The notes beneath the pieces are model-generated. The model had not been told where the DNA came from and searched no databases. It saw only the letters and a list, made by a program, of their open reading frames with translations. DNA of 64,000 nucleotides from Micromonospora_E sp048060115 (GTDB lineage: Bacteria > Actinomycetota > Actinomycetes > Mycobacteriales > Micromonosporaceae), in contig NZ_JBHMIM010000001.1 of assembly GCF_048060115.1 (NCBI RefSeq), positions 62,001 through 126,000 on the forward strand. The letters are read 5' to 3'. Within the stretch, counting starts at the first letter, position 1. Every line of letters begins with the position of its first letter. Below, piece after piece: positions 50,278 through 58,686 of the stretch. Both the position numbers and the translations under genes were made by a program.

Positions 50278-50297
50278 TACTCGGTATGCATACTCGG
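50278..50297 (+). promoter_or_regulatory. Palindrome and direct repeat before padR
   Basis: GTATGCATAC (50284-50293) is a perfect 10-bp palindrome, placed between two direct copies of TACTCGG (50278-50284, 50291-50297), ten bases before the padR start codon. A PadR protein usually represses its own gene, so this is a likely autoregulatory operator and part of a leaderless or short-leader promoter. Confidence 0.5.
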
Positions 50298-50302
50298 GTG
50301 CC

Positions 50303-50854
50303 ATGTCGATCCGCCACGGGCTGCTCGCGCTGCTCGACCGCAGCCCGATGTACGGCTACCAGCTACGCGCGAACTTCGAGGAGTCCACGGGCGGTGCCTG
50401 GCAACTCAACATCGGTCAGGTCTACACCACGCTCGCCCGGCTGGAGCGCGACGGTCTGGTCCGTGCGCTGGCGGCGAACGACGGTGGACAGCGGCCGTTC
50501 GAGATCACCGTGGCGGGTCGCGGGGAGTTGGCGATGTGGTTCGACACACCGGTGACCCGCGCGACGCGACCACGTGACGAACTGACGATCAAGTTGGCGC
50601 TGGCGCTGAGCACCCCGCTGGTCGACGCGGCACAGGTGCTCGCCGCCCAGCGCACCGCGAGTATGACGGAGCTGCGGAGCCTGGTCCGGGCACGGCGGCG
50701 GATCGAATCCGGTGACCGGGCCCGCCAACTGGCCCTCGACGCGCTGGTGTTCCAGGCCGAGGCGGAACTACGCTGGCTCGATCACTGCGAGGCGACCGTA
50801 CTGCCGGGTCAGAACAGCCCCACGCCGGCACCCACCAGCCAACCGACCAGGTAG
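50303..50854 (+). CDS. PadR-family transcriptional regulator
   Basis: 183 residues. N-terminal PadR winged helix (SIRHGLLALLDRSPMYGYQLRANFEESTGG, then QVYTTLARLERDGLV) and a C-terminal helical dimerisation domain of the Vir-like type with RPRDELTIKLALAL. ATG 50303. The palindrome just upstream is a likely self-operator. The tail overlaps the convergent VIT1-type gene by 46 bp. Inducer unknown. Confidence 0.88.
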   Translation: MSIRHGLLALLDRSPMYGYQLRANFEESTGGAWQLNIGQVYTTLARLERDGLVRALAANDGGQRPFEITVAGRGELAMWFDTPVTRATRPRDELTIKLALALSTPLVDAAQVLAAQRTASMTELRSLVRARRRIESGDRARQLALDALVFQAEAELRWLDHCEATVLPGQNSPTPAPTSQPTR

Positions 50855-51525
50855 GTCGCGGCGGCCGCCAACGCGCCGAGCGACAGCAGTCGCAGCCCGC
50901 CGCGCCACCACCGTCGACCGGTGAACCGAGCCACCAGCACTCCGGCGACGAACAGGCCCGCACCGCCGACGGCCAGTGCGAACCACAACTGCCCGAACCC
51001 GAGCAGAAACGGGAGCAACGGCACCAGCGCACCGACCGAGAAACAGCCGAACGACGACCCGGCGGCCACCCATGGACTCGGCCGGTCGTCGGGATCGACG
51101 CCGAGCTCCTCCTGGACGTGCATCCGTAGTGCGGCTTCCGGCCGATCCCGCAGCGCCGTCGCGACCTGCTCGGCGAGGTCCGCGGGAATCCCCCGCCCGA
51201 CGAGCAGACCGGCGAGCTCCCTTGCCTCCGCCTCCGGATGGCTGTCGAGCTCGCGGCGCTCCTTGGCGATCTCCGCGGCGATCTGCTCGTTCTGTGCCCG
51301 GACGCTGGTGTACTCGCCGAGCGCCATCGATATCGCGCCGGCGGCCAGTCCGGCGGTGCCGGCCAGGACGATGCTCCCGGCCGCCGCCCCACCCCCGCCG
51401 ACCCCGGCGATCAGGGCGATGTTGGTCACCAACCCGTCCATCGTGCCGAAGACGGCCGGACGAAGCCAGCCACCGGCGACGTCGGCATGGTGCTCGCCGG
51501 CCGCTGCCGGCAGCGCGGCACTCAC
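50809..51525 (-). CDS. VIT1/CCC1-family membrane transporter
   Basis: 238 residues. Family of Fe2+/Mn2+ transporters. Helix 1 carries PAVFGTMDGLVTNIALIAG, with the metal-binding Asp. Further parts are a conserved GAISMALGEYTSVRAQ in helix 2, a long cytoplasmic helical segment rich in Glu (QNEQIAAEIAKERRELDSHPEAE) that binds metal in the plant homologue, and three C-terminal helices. GTG 51525 overlaps the map stop (GTGA). Substrate Fe or Mn is inferred from the family. Confidence 0.88.
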   Translation of the reverse strand: MSAALPAAAGEHHADVAGGWLRPAVFGTMDGLVTNIALIAGVGGGGAAAGSIVLAGTAGLAAGAISMALGEYTSVRAQNEQIAAEIAKERRELDSHPEAEARELAGLLVGRGIPADLAEQVATALRDRPEAALRMHVQEELGVDPDDRPSPWVAAGSSFGCFSVGALVPLLPFLLGFGQLWFALAVGGAGLFVAGVLVARFTGRRWWRGGLRLLSLGALAAAATYLVGWLVGAGVGLF

Positions 51526-52382
51526 GGCAGGGTGAGGATCTCGTGGCCGTCCTCGGTCACCAGAATCGTGTGCTCGAACTGGGCGGTCCACCGGCGGTCC
51601 TTCGTCACCACCGTCCAGCCGTCACGCCACATGTCGTACTCGTAGGTGCCGAGGGTGATCATCGGCTCGATGGTGAAGGTCATCCCCGGTTCCATCAGGT
51701 CGGTGGGCCGTGGGCTGTCGTAGTGCGGCACGTACAGGCCGCTGTGGAACGCTTCACCGATGCCGTGCCCGGTGAAGTCCCGGACCACGCCATAGCCGAA
51801 CCGGCGGGCATAGGACTCGATGACCCGGCCGATCACGTTGATCTGCCGGCCAGGGGCGACCGACCGGATCCCACGCATCATGGCTTCATGGGTCCGCTCC
51901 ACCAACAGCCCGGCCTCTTCGCTGACCTCGCCGACGCAGAACGTGGCATCGGTGTCGCCGTGCACGCCGTCGAGGAAGGCAGTCACGTCGATGTTGATGA
52001 TGTCGCCGTCGGCCAGCGCGGTGGAGTCGGGTATGCCGTGACAGACGACCTCGTTGAGGCTGGTGCAGCAGGACTTGGGGAATCCCTTGTAACCCAGCGT
52101 CGACGGGTACGCCCCGTGGTCGCAGAGGAACTCGTGCACCACGCGGTCGATCTCGTCGGTGGTGACCCCGGGCTTGCAGTGCTCGCCGGCGAGCTGTACG
52201 GCCTGGGCGGCGAGCCGGCCGGCCACCCGCATCCGTTCGATGATCTCCGGTGTCTGGACGTGCGAGCCGCGCCACGGAGTGGGCCGCTTGCGGCCGACGT
52301 ACTCCGGCCGGGCGATGTGCGCTGGCACCTGGCGCCAGGGTGACAGCGTGCCGGGGGTCAGCGAGGCGCGGACGGTGGTCAT
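51522..52382 (-). CDS. map: Methionine aminopeptidase, type I
   Basis: 286 residues. Removes the N-terminal methionine from new proteins, with two metal ions. The five ligands are present: DVTAFLDGVHGD (two Asp), FTGHGIGEAFH (His), IEPM (Glu) and the terminal FEHTI (Glu). The 45-residue N-terminal extension (PGTLSPWRQVPAHIARPEYVG) is typical of the actinobacterial type Ic enzyme (MapB), which binds the ribosome through its Pro-rich motif. ATG 52382. Coupled to the VIT1-type gene. Confidence 0.95.
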   Translation of the reverse strand: MTTVRASLTPGTLSPWRQVPAHIARPEYVGRKRPTPWRGSHVQTPEIIERMRVAGRLAAQAVQLAGEHCKPGVTTDEIDRVVHEFLCDHGAYPSTLGYKGFPKSCCTSLNEVVCHGIPDSTALADGDIINIDVTAFLDGVHGDTDATFCVGEVSEEAGLLVERTHEAMMRGIRSVAPGRQINVIGRVIESYARRFGYGVVRDFTGHGIGEAFHSGLYVPHYDSPRPTDLMEPGMTFTIEPMITLGTYEYDMWRDGWTVVTKDRRWTAQFEHTILVTEDGHEILTLP

Positions 52383-52478
52383 GATTGCAGCCTATCGCCG
52401 GCCGGGCACCGCCGGCCGCCGGCCGCCGCGAGGTCGGCATTGTTGCCGGATCGGCATGGTTGTGCAATCTTCTACCAC

Positions 52479-52793
52479 GTGGATCACGAGGGACCGGAGC
52501 CTGTCTTCTCCGCCACGAGCGACCTGGACGGCGATCGGCTGACCGTCACCGTGCGCGGCGAGGTCGACATGTCGACCGCCGACAGCATGTTCCGGTCCGC
52601 TACCCACGGCGACGCCGGCGCGGTGACCCTGGACCTGCGCCAGGTGTCCTTCTTCGACTCGGCGGCCATCCATGCCCTGATCCGACTCACCGACCGGTAC
52701 CCGCAGACGCTGACGGTCCTGCCGTCTCGCCAGGTCCGTCGGGTTCTGGACATCTCCGGGTTGGGCGAACAGCCCTGGCTCGCCGCCCCCTGA
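52479..52793 (+). CDS. STAS-domain anti-sigma factor antagonist
   Basis: About 104 residues. STAS fold as in SpoIIAA/RsbV: RLTVTVRGEVDMSTAD, then VTLDLRQVSFFDSAAIHALIRL. The phosphorylatable Ser sits in the helix-start SFFDSAAI. The partner is probably the hybrid protein encoded convergently with a 32-bp gap, which has the matching anti-sigma kinase and SpoIIE phosphatase modules. GTG 52479 gives the usual length; TTG 52440 would extend it. No ribosome site, so a leaderless start is possible. Confidence 0.8.
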   Translation: MDHEGPEPVFSATSDLDGDRLTVTVRGEVDMSTADSMFRSATHGDAGAVTLDLRQVSFFDSAAIHALIRLTDRYPQTLTVLPSRQVRRVLDISGLGEQPWLAAP

Positions 52794-52825
52794 CCCCTCG
52801 TCTGCCCGGCCTCGCCGCCGCACGC

Positions 52826-55800
52826 TCAGTTCGGCCCGGTCCGGGCCGCCAACTGACGGCGCAGTGTCACCCGGCTGCCGTGCTCGTCGCGGTCGATCCG
52901 CAGGTCGGCGAGGGCCGCGATGAGAGCCAGACCACGGCCGCGGAATCCGGCATCGGCCGATTCACGCCAGCCGCCGCTGTCGCGCACACTGGCGGTCAAC
53001 TCGTCGCCGTCTATCGTCACTTCGATCCGGATGTCCGTATCCGCCGGGCTCACCGGGTGTTCGATCGCGTTTGCCGCCGCCTCGGAGATCGCCACGGTCA
53101 GATCGAACTGGTCGGTTTCGCTGATCGCGTGCGCGGCGAAGAAATCCGTCAGCCGCCGGCGCAGCAACGCCAGCTTGGTCGGCTCGGCTGGCAGCCGTAG
53201 CGTCAGCCGGTTCAGCTCGGTCGCCTCCAGTATCAGCACCGCGACGTCGTCGCGGCGTGGCTGACGGGCGATCCGCAGCATCAACCGGTCGGCCAGGTCC
53301 TCGACGTGATCGTCACCGGCGAGGGCGTCGGCGCGGATCCGGCCCAACCCGACGTCGATGCCCTCGACGCGGTCCTCGATGAGCCCGTCGGTGTAGCACA
53401 GCAGCCGGTCCGTCGGGCCGAGGCGGTCAGTGGCCATGCCGTAGACGCTGGCGGAGATGGCCCCGATCGGCGGGCCCAGCGCCTGACCGTGCAGGAACCT
53501 GGCGGCACCGGCGGCGACCAGCACCGGCGGTGGATGCCCGGCGCTGGCGTAGCGGAGTTCACCGGTCGACGGGTCGAAATGCAGGCACACCACGGTCGCC
53601 AGTGACCGACGGCCCATCGTCGCCAGCAGACGGTTCAGCCGGGTCAACGCGTCCCCCGGGGCGAACCCCTCCAGCAGGTACGCACGCAACGCGTTGCGCA
53701 TCTGCCCCATGGTGGCCGCCGCGGCCACCCCTTTGCCGACCACGTCGCCGAGGACCAGTACGAGCCGGCCACCGCCGACCTCCACTACGTCGTACCAGTC
53801 GCCGCCCACCTCGGCCTCGGTGTTTCCCGGCAGGTAACGGCTCGCCACCAGGGCGCCCGGCACCCGGGGCAGGGTCTGCGGAAGCAGGCTGTGCTGCAGG
53901 GTGGTGGCAATCCGGTGCTCGGCCTCGTACAGTCGGGCGTTGCCCAGTCGCAGCCCCACCATCCGGGCGAATTCCGCCAGGGTCGCTTCGTCGATGTCCG
54001 GGCCCACCCCGTCGTACGCCCAGACCAGCAGTTCGCCGAGGCGCTCTCCGGTAGCACCGATGAACGGGATGACCGCCGCCGGCTCGGCTGAGGCCTGGCC
54101 GCCGCCGTCGGCCTCGTGCCGGGCACCGGGAGCGGTGGCCACCACCCGGGCGGCGTGAACCAGTTGCTGGACGTGGTCGACCGCGACCCGAAGCACCTCG
54201 CTCGTGGTCTGCGCGGTGTTCACCGCGACGGCGGCGTCGGCCAGCGCCCTGAGCTGGCGGATGATCTGACCACGCAGCTGACCCAGTTCGAGGTTGGCGC
54301 GCACCCGGGCCACCAGTTCCTGGGCCGCGAACGGCTTGACCAGATAGTCGTCGGCACCGGCGGAGAGCCCCGCGACGGCTGACTCCGGCCCGGCGCGGGC
54401 GGAGAGTACGACGATCGGCACGTGTCGGGTCCGCCGGTCCGCCCGCAGCGCCGCCACCAGGCCGAATCCGTCCAGGTGCGGCATCATCACATCGGTCAGG
54501 ACGAGGTCGAAGGGGGTCCGGGTGGCCAGATCGAGCGCGGCGGCACCGTCCGAGGCGGTGACCACCTGCCAGTACGGCAGCAGCAGCCGGCTGACGTGGT
54601 CCCGCAGGTCCGCGTTGTCGTCCACTACCAGCACCCGACCGGGCGGCTGCTCGGCGCAGGAGACCGCGCCCGACGCCGAGGGAGCCTCGGCGTCGGACGA
54701 GGCGCCCTGGGCGTCGGGCGGACCGGTCCACCGTTCGGTCTCGGCCAGATACAACCGGACCGTGTCGCGGGTGGCGGACCCGGCGGGCCAGTCGTCGGAT
54801 CCGTTGCCTGGCCCGCCGGACGGCAGGTGGTCCGCACCGGTCGGAACCTCGACGGTGAACACGCTGCCCCGTCCCGGTTCGCTGCGCACCGCGACGGTGC
54901 CGCCGTGCAGTTGGACGAGCTCCCGGACCAGCGCCAGACCGATCCCGGTGCCCTCGTGGCTGCGGGCCCGCACGCCGGCGACCCGGTGGAACCGCTCGAA
55001 CAGGTGCGGCAGGTCTGCAGGCGGGATCCCGACGCCGGTGTCGGCGACGGTCAGCTCGACCCTGTCGCCACGGCTGCGCAGCCGCACGGTGATGGAACCT
55101 TCCAGGGTGAACTTCAACGCGTTGGAGAGCAGGTTCAGGACGATCTTCTCCCACAGGTCCGGATCGACGTGGACCGCGGCCGGCAACGGCGGGCACTCCA
55201 CCGTCAGGTCCAGCCCGACGCGTTGGGCGGCGGACCGGAACGTGCTGGCCAGCCGGGTGGTGAGATCGGCGAGATGGACCGGCTGGAACGCTGCCGTGGC
55301 CCGGCCGGATTCGAGCCGGGAGAAGTCCAGCACCGTGTTGACCAGCTTGAGTAGCCGCAGCGCGTTGCGCTGCATCATCTCGGCACGCTCACGGTGCACG
55401 GCCGGCAGGTCCGGGTCGGCGAGCTGATCCTCGACCGGCCCGAGCAGCAACGTCAGCGGGGTACGGAACTCGTGGCTGACGTTGGCGAAAAAGTCGGTCT
55501 TGGCCTGGTCGATCGCGGCGAGTTCGGCGGCTTTGGCCCGCTCGTGCAGGTACGCCCGTTGATTGGTCACCGCGCTGGAGATCTGGGTGGCGAGCAGGTC
55601 GAAGAAGTCGCGGTAGTCACCGCGCAACTGCAGGTGCCGGCTGTAGCCGAGGACGAGGGCACCGACCGGATCGGTGGCCGCGCGGATCGGCAGCACGAGT
55701 ACCTCGGCCGCGGCGTTGTCCGGCGGTACGTCGACGAAGTCCCCGGCCGCGGCGACCCCCGACTCGCCGTCGTACAGGGCCTCCAGCAGCGCCAACGGTG

Positions 55801-56662
55801 CGGAACCCGGCTCCGGATGCCGTGGCGCGGCGAGGGTGTCGGCGTCCACTCCGGTGAAGCCGACGAGCTGCGCGCAGGCGGCGTCCGAGCCAAGATGGAG
55901 CAGTGCGAACGGCACATCCCGACGACATCCGTCGAGCGTGTCGAGGACTCCTCGGCGTAGGTCCGACTGGCTCTGCAGGTCGGACAGGCGGGTTCCGAGC
56001 TCGGCCAACGCGCGCATCCGCCGCTCACCCAGCACCCGTCCGGTGGTCTCGTTGACGATGCAGTAGATGCCGCCGACGCTGCCGTCGGCCACCCACAGCG
56101 GGTCGTAGGAGACGTCGAAGTAGGTCTCCTCGAGGAAGCCGTGCCGTTCCAGCATGAACGGATGGTCGGTGCCCTGGTAGGCGGTGCCGCTGTCGACCAC
56201 CCCGTCGAACAGGGGCTCCAGCACGTCCCACAGCTCGGACCAGTGCTGGTCGGCCGGTTCGCCGAGGGCTGCCGGGTGCTTGCCGCCGATGGTCGGCAGG
56301 TAGGCGTCGTTGTAGAAGGCCCGCCGCTGTGGACCCCAGTAGAGAACGATCTGCGCCTGCGACGACAGCATCATGCTGACCGCCTGGGTGAGGCTGGCCG
56401 GCCAGGAGTCCGGTGTGCCGAGCGGGCTGTTGCTCCAATCGTGGTCGCGGATTCTCCCCGCCATCTCGCCACCGCGATCCAACACGGCGGCGAGCGCGGC
56501 GGGAAGCTCCGGTGCCGGCGGGGCCGAGATCGGCCCTGCGGAGGAGTCCTCCAACCGATCGTCCTCTGCCATTTCGACCGCCTTCGGTAATCGAGCCGTT
56601 GGCACAGCCCTGCCGCCCGGTTCCGGCCGGATGGACCGTCGCTCAGCAGGATCATCCGGCAT
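52826..56662 (-). CDS. Hybrid kinase - receiver - SpoIIE phosphatase - anti-sigma fusion
   Basis: 1278 residues. Domains in order: a PAS-like sensor (about 80-220), GAF (225-375), HisKA with His397 in FANVSHEFRTP, HATPase with N-box IVLNLLSNALKF, and a receiver with phospho-acceptor Asp724 (LTDVMMP) and Lys in LVKPF. Then come a second GAF (about 790-905), a SpoIIE/PP2C phosphatase with GGDWYD at 953-958 and GDVVGKG, and an RsbW-type HATPase (about 1140-1275, EAAANAIEH). One chain thus links two-component input to partner switching. ATG 56662 has GGAGG six bases upstream. No transmembrane segment is seen, so it is cytoplasmic. The target sigma factor is not in the window. Confidence 0.9.
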   Translation of the reverse strand: MPDDPAERRSIRPEPGGRAVPTARLPKAVEMAEDDRLEDSSAGPISAPPAPELPAALAAVLDRGGEMAGRIRDHDWSNSPLGTPDSWPASLTQAVSMMLSSQAQIVLYWGPQRRAFYNDAYLPTIGGKHPAALGEPADQHWSELWDVLEPLFDGVVDSGTAYQGTDHPFMLERHGFLEETYFDVSYDPLWVADGSVGGIYCIVNETTGRVLGERRMRALAELGTRLSDLQSQSDLRRGVLDTLDGCRRDVPFALLHLGSDAACAQLVGFTGVDADTLAAPRHPEPGSAPLALLEALYDGESGVAAAGDFVDVPPDNAAAEVLVLPIRAATDPVGALVLGYSRHLQLRGDYRDFFDLLATQISSAVTNQRAYLHERAKAAELAAIDQAKTDFFANVSHEFRTPLTLLLGPVEDQLADPDLPAVHRERAEMMQRNALRLLKLVNTVLDFSRLESGRATAAFQPVHLADLTTRLASTFRSAAQRVGLDLTVECPPLPAAVHVDPDLWEKIVLNLLSNALKFTLEGSITVRLRSRGDRVELTVADTGVGIPPADLPHLFERFHRVAGVRARSHEGTGIGLALVRELVQLHGGTVAVRSEPGRGSVFTVEVPTGADHLPSGGPGNGSDDWPAGSATRDTVRLYLAETERWTGPPDAQGASSDAEAPSASGAVSCAEQPPGRVLVVDDNADLRDHVSRLLLPYWQVVTASDGAAALDLATRTPFDLVLTDVMMPHLDGFGLVAALRADRRTRHVPIVVLSARAGPESAVAGLSAGADDYLVKPFAAQELVARVRANLELGQLRGQIIRQLRALADAAVAVNTAQTTSEVLRVAVDHVQQLVHAARVVATAPGARHEADGGGQASAEPAAVIPFIGATGERLGELLVWAYDGVGPDIDEATLAEFARMVGLRLGNARLYEAEHRIATTLQHSLLPQTLPRVPGALVASRYLPGNTEAEVGGDWYDVVEVGGGRLVLVLGDVVGKGVAAAATMGQMRNALRAYLLEGFAPGDALTRLNRLLATMGRRSLATVVCLHFDPSTGELRYASAGHPPPVLVAAGAARFLHGQALGPPIGAISASVYGMATDRLGPTDRLLCYTDGLIEDRVEGIDVGLGRIRADALAGDDHVEDLADRLMLRIARQPRRDDVAVLILEATELNRLTLRLPAEPTKLALLRRRLTDFFAAHAISETDQFDLTVAISEAAANAIEHPVSPADTDIRIEVTIDGDELTASVRDSGGWRESADAGFRGRGLALIAALADLRIDRDEHGSRVTLRRQLAARTGPN

Positions 56663-56734
56663 GGTCCGCCTCCTACCCTGCCGCGGGCCGTGGGTAACGT
56701 GCGGCGCCGGCTGCTGGGCATTGGTTCCCGCTGC

Positions 56735-56929
56735 TCAGGAGAACGCCGGCATCTTGGGCGGACCGTCGAAGGCGCAGAACACCAGCGTGATCCGGCCGCT
56801 CGCCCGTAGCTGCGCCACCGTCTCGGCGCCACTGCCGTGATTAGTCCAGGTATGCCACCCGGTGCAGTCCAGGTATGCCACCCGGTGCTCGTCGAGCCGT
56901 CCACCGATGTCGGCGTACAGCTTCCCCAT
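56735..56929 (-). pseudogene. Remnant of a PPOX-family (pyridoxamine 5'-phosphate oxidase-like) gene
   Basis: A 64-codon frame reads MGKLYADIGGRLDE, which is the N-terminus of a large actinobacterial PPOX-like flavoprotein family. It then jumps directly to DEHRVAYLD and GSGAET, GRITLVFCAFDGPP, segments normally about 50 residues further on. The middle part and the whole C-terminal half are missing. A perfect 23-bp tandem duplication (56843-56888) breaks the frame pattern between them. The most likely reading is an eroded gene after internal deletion. A short expressed peptide cannot be ruled out. Confidence 0.65.
56843..56888. repeat. 23-bp perfect tandem duplication in the PPOX remnant
   Basis: Two identical 23-bp copies, 56843-56865 and 56866-56888, back to back. 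Since 23 is not a multiple of three, it shifts the frame and explains the odd CTGWHTW peptide in the middle of the remnant. Consistent with replication slippage in a gene no longer under selection. Confidence 0.9.
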
Positions 56930-57029
56930 GGCACCAATCGTCGCACGCCCGGATCACCTGTTGACCTGAAGCACGCTCGAAGTCATGGCGTGCGACGGGT
57001 GACAGCGAACTGATCGCGTCGGCGACGGG

Positions 57030-57074
57030 GGCGTCGGGGCCGGCGGCCACCGGGTGGCCGTCGGCCCCGACGCC
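57030..57074. terminator. 20-bp hairpin in the 56.9-57.2 kb gap
   Basis: 57030-57049 pairs with 57055-57074: twenty base pairs with one G-U and a 5-base loop. It is the longest stem in the window. It does not directly follow a gene on either strand: the PPOX remnant starts upstream on the minus strand and the next gene starts downstream on the plus strand. It may be left over from a lost gene or may insulate the two. Confidence 0.5.
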
Positions 57075-57195
57075 GCCACCGACAAGCGGCACCGCCGGTG
57101 TCACCGATGGGCACCGCCGACCCGTCATGCCAGGTGTAGGCACCGAGCGTCGGCGAATGGCAGGATCACGACCCGCGGGATCGGAGGCAGCCACC

Positions 57196-58158
57196 GTGGC
57201 AGGTGAGATCGGGCGACTGCTGGCGGACGAGCTGGCTCGACAACCCGCGCCCCCGATCGGGAATCTGGTGGCGGATTCGATCCGTCAGGGCCGGCGGCGA
57301 CGCCGGATGCGCCGGGCCGCCGCCACCGGCCTGGGGATGATCGGCGCCGCGTTGGCGGCGCTACTCGTACCGGCCGTGCTGGGTGGCGGTTCTCCCCCGC
57401 TGGCCGAGATGGTGGCCGCTCCAGCGGCACCGCAGCCGGCGGTCGCGGAGTCGGTGGTTCCGCTGCCCCTCGTACCGGCCGAGACGGCCGTGTCCACGTC
57501 GGCGCCAGCCGCATCGGCACCGACACCGCAGTGTGGTGCCGACATCCGGACCGGCGACGCCCTACCGCAGACGGCGCCACTCACCCGGGTGACCAACTGC
57601 CCGGTGGCCGAGGCGTTGATCTTCCCACGACGTGCCGGGGTGCACTGGCCGCCCAGCCAGGGTGCCCCGGCGACCCCGCCGGGTGTTCTCGAACTGCTCA
57701 GTGAACTCCTACCGCCGGGTCGGACCAGCGGGTACGCCCAGGGCGACGTCCGCGGGCTGGCCCCCGGGACGGTCGCCGTACAGATCTCTCTGGACCGGGG
57801 CGACGGACCTGGCATGATCCGGCTCTGGTTGTCACAAGAGAAGCCGCCCCCGGAGCCCCGCTGCGGGGCCGGGGAACTCTGCTACGTGCTACCTGACGGC
57901 GGCATGGTGGCGCTTTCCGACATCGCCGACAATTGCGTCAGCGGCCGTTCGATGGTCCTGCACCGCGCCGACGAGACCCGGATCAGACTGAACTTCGCTC
58001 GTTGCCTGGCCGGGGATGGCCGCGCCGAGCCGGTACTGACCACTCAGGAGGCGCTCGACATCGCCCTCGACCCGCGATGGGGGCCCGAGCTACCGCTGGA
58101 CGTCACGAAACGCGGCATGTTGCGGTTCACCGAGCTGCCGTGGATCGACTATGGCTGA
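57196..58158 (+). CDS. Membrane-anchored protein of unknown function
   Basis: 320 residues. A short cytoplasmic N-domain (EIGRLLADELARQPAPPIG, then a basic RRRRRMRR patch) leads into one transmembrane helix (about 45-65). A Pro/Ala/Ser/Thr linker and an extracellular domain with four Cys follow (QCGADIRTG, TNCPVAEA, RCGAGELCY). The short N-domain plus single helix resembles proteins found beside extracytoplasmic sigma factors, but no sigma factor gene is present. GTG 57196 is chosen because GGAGG lies eight bases upstream; ATG starts further up lack a ribosome site. Family not recognised. Confidence 0.65.
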   Translation: MAGEIGRLLADELARQPAPPIGNLVADSIRQGRRRRRMRRAAATGLGMIGAALAALLVPAVLGGGSPPLAEMVAAPAAPQPAVAESVVPLPLVPAETAVSTSAPAASAPTPQCGADIRTGDALPQTAPLTRVTNCPVAEALIFPRRAGVHWPPSQGAPATPPGVLELLSELLPPGRTSGYAQGDVRGLAPGTVAVQISLDRGDGPGMIRLWLSQEKPPPEPRCGAGELCYVLPDGGMVALSDIADNCVSGRSMVLHRADETRIRLNFARCLAGDGRAEPVLTTQEALDIALDPRWGPELPLDVTKRGMLRFTELPWIDYG

Positions 58159-58173
58159 CCGTAGGGTCGACCG

Positions 58174-58686
58174 GTGAGCAGACTCTCCCGGACCAACCGT
58201 GACCGCGACCCGACCGGGCGGCCCCGCAACGCCCGACCCCGCGACGCACTCGGCCGACCGCTGCCCCCCGGCGCGACCGGGGTGCCGACCACACCCGACG
58301 ACCTGGTCCTCACCGCCGACGAGGCTCTCGATGAGGCCCAGCGGCTACTGGACGCAGGCCGGCCGTTCCACGCCCACGAGGTGCTCGAGGCGGCCTGGAA
58401 GGCGGCGCCCGACCAGGAGCGGGAGTTCTGGCGCGGACTGGCCCAACTCGCGGTCGGGCTGACCCACGCCCGGCGCGGCAACCTCGCCGGCGCGGCCCGG
58501 CTGTTCACCAGGGCCGCCGACCGGATCGCCCCGTACGCCGGGCAGTGCCCGTACGGCGTACCCGTGCCGGATCTTGTCCGATTCGGCCGTCAGGCGGCCG
58601 AGATGCTCGACCGCGACGGTGCTGCGGCCACCGACCTCACGGCCCGGCTACGGCCCGGCCCCGGCTCGCCGAGAGCACCGCGGTGA
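58174..58686 (+). CDS. DUF309 protein
   Basis: 170 residues. DUF309, an all-helical domain: AQRLLDAGRPFHAHEVLEAAW, then WRGLAQLAVGLTHARRGN and GAARLFTRAADRI. Conserved His-x-His-Glu is at FHAHE. Function unknown, found widely in actinobacteria and archaea. The N-terminal 40 residues are Arg/Pro rich. GTG 58174 starts 15 bp after the previous stop, so it is probably co-transcribed with it. It overlaps the convergent EAL gene by 50 bp. Confidence 0.85.
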   Translation: MSRLSRTNRDRDPTGRPRNARPRDALGRPLPPGATGVPTTPDDLVLTADEALDEAQRLLDAGRPFHAHEVLEAAWKAAPDQEREFWRGLAQLAVGLTHARRGNLAGAARLFTRAADRIAPYAGQCPYGVPVPDLVRFGRQAAEMLDRDGAAATDLTARLRPGPGSPRAPR

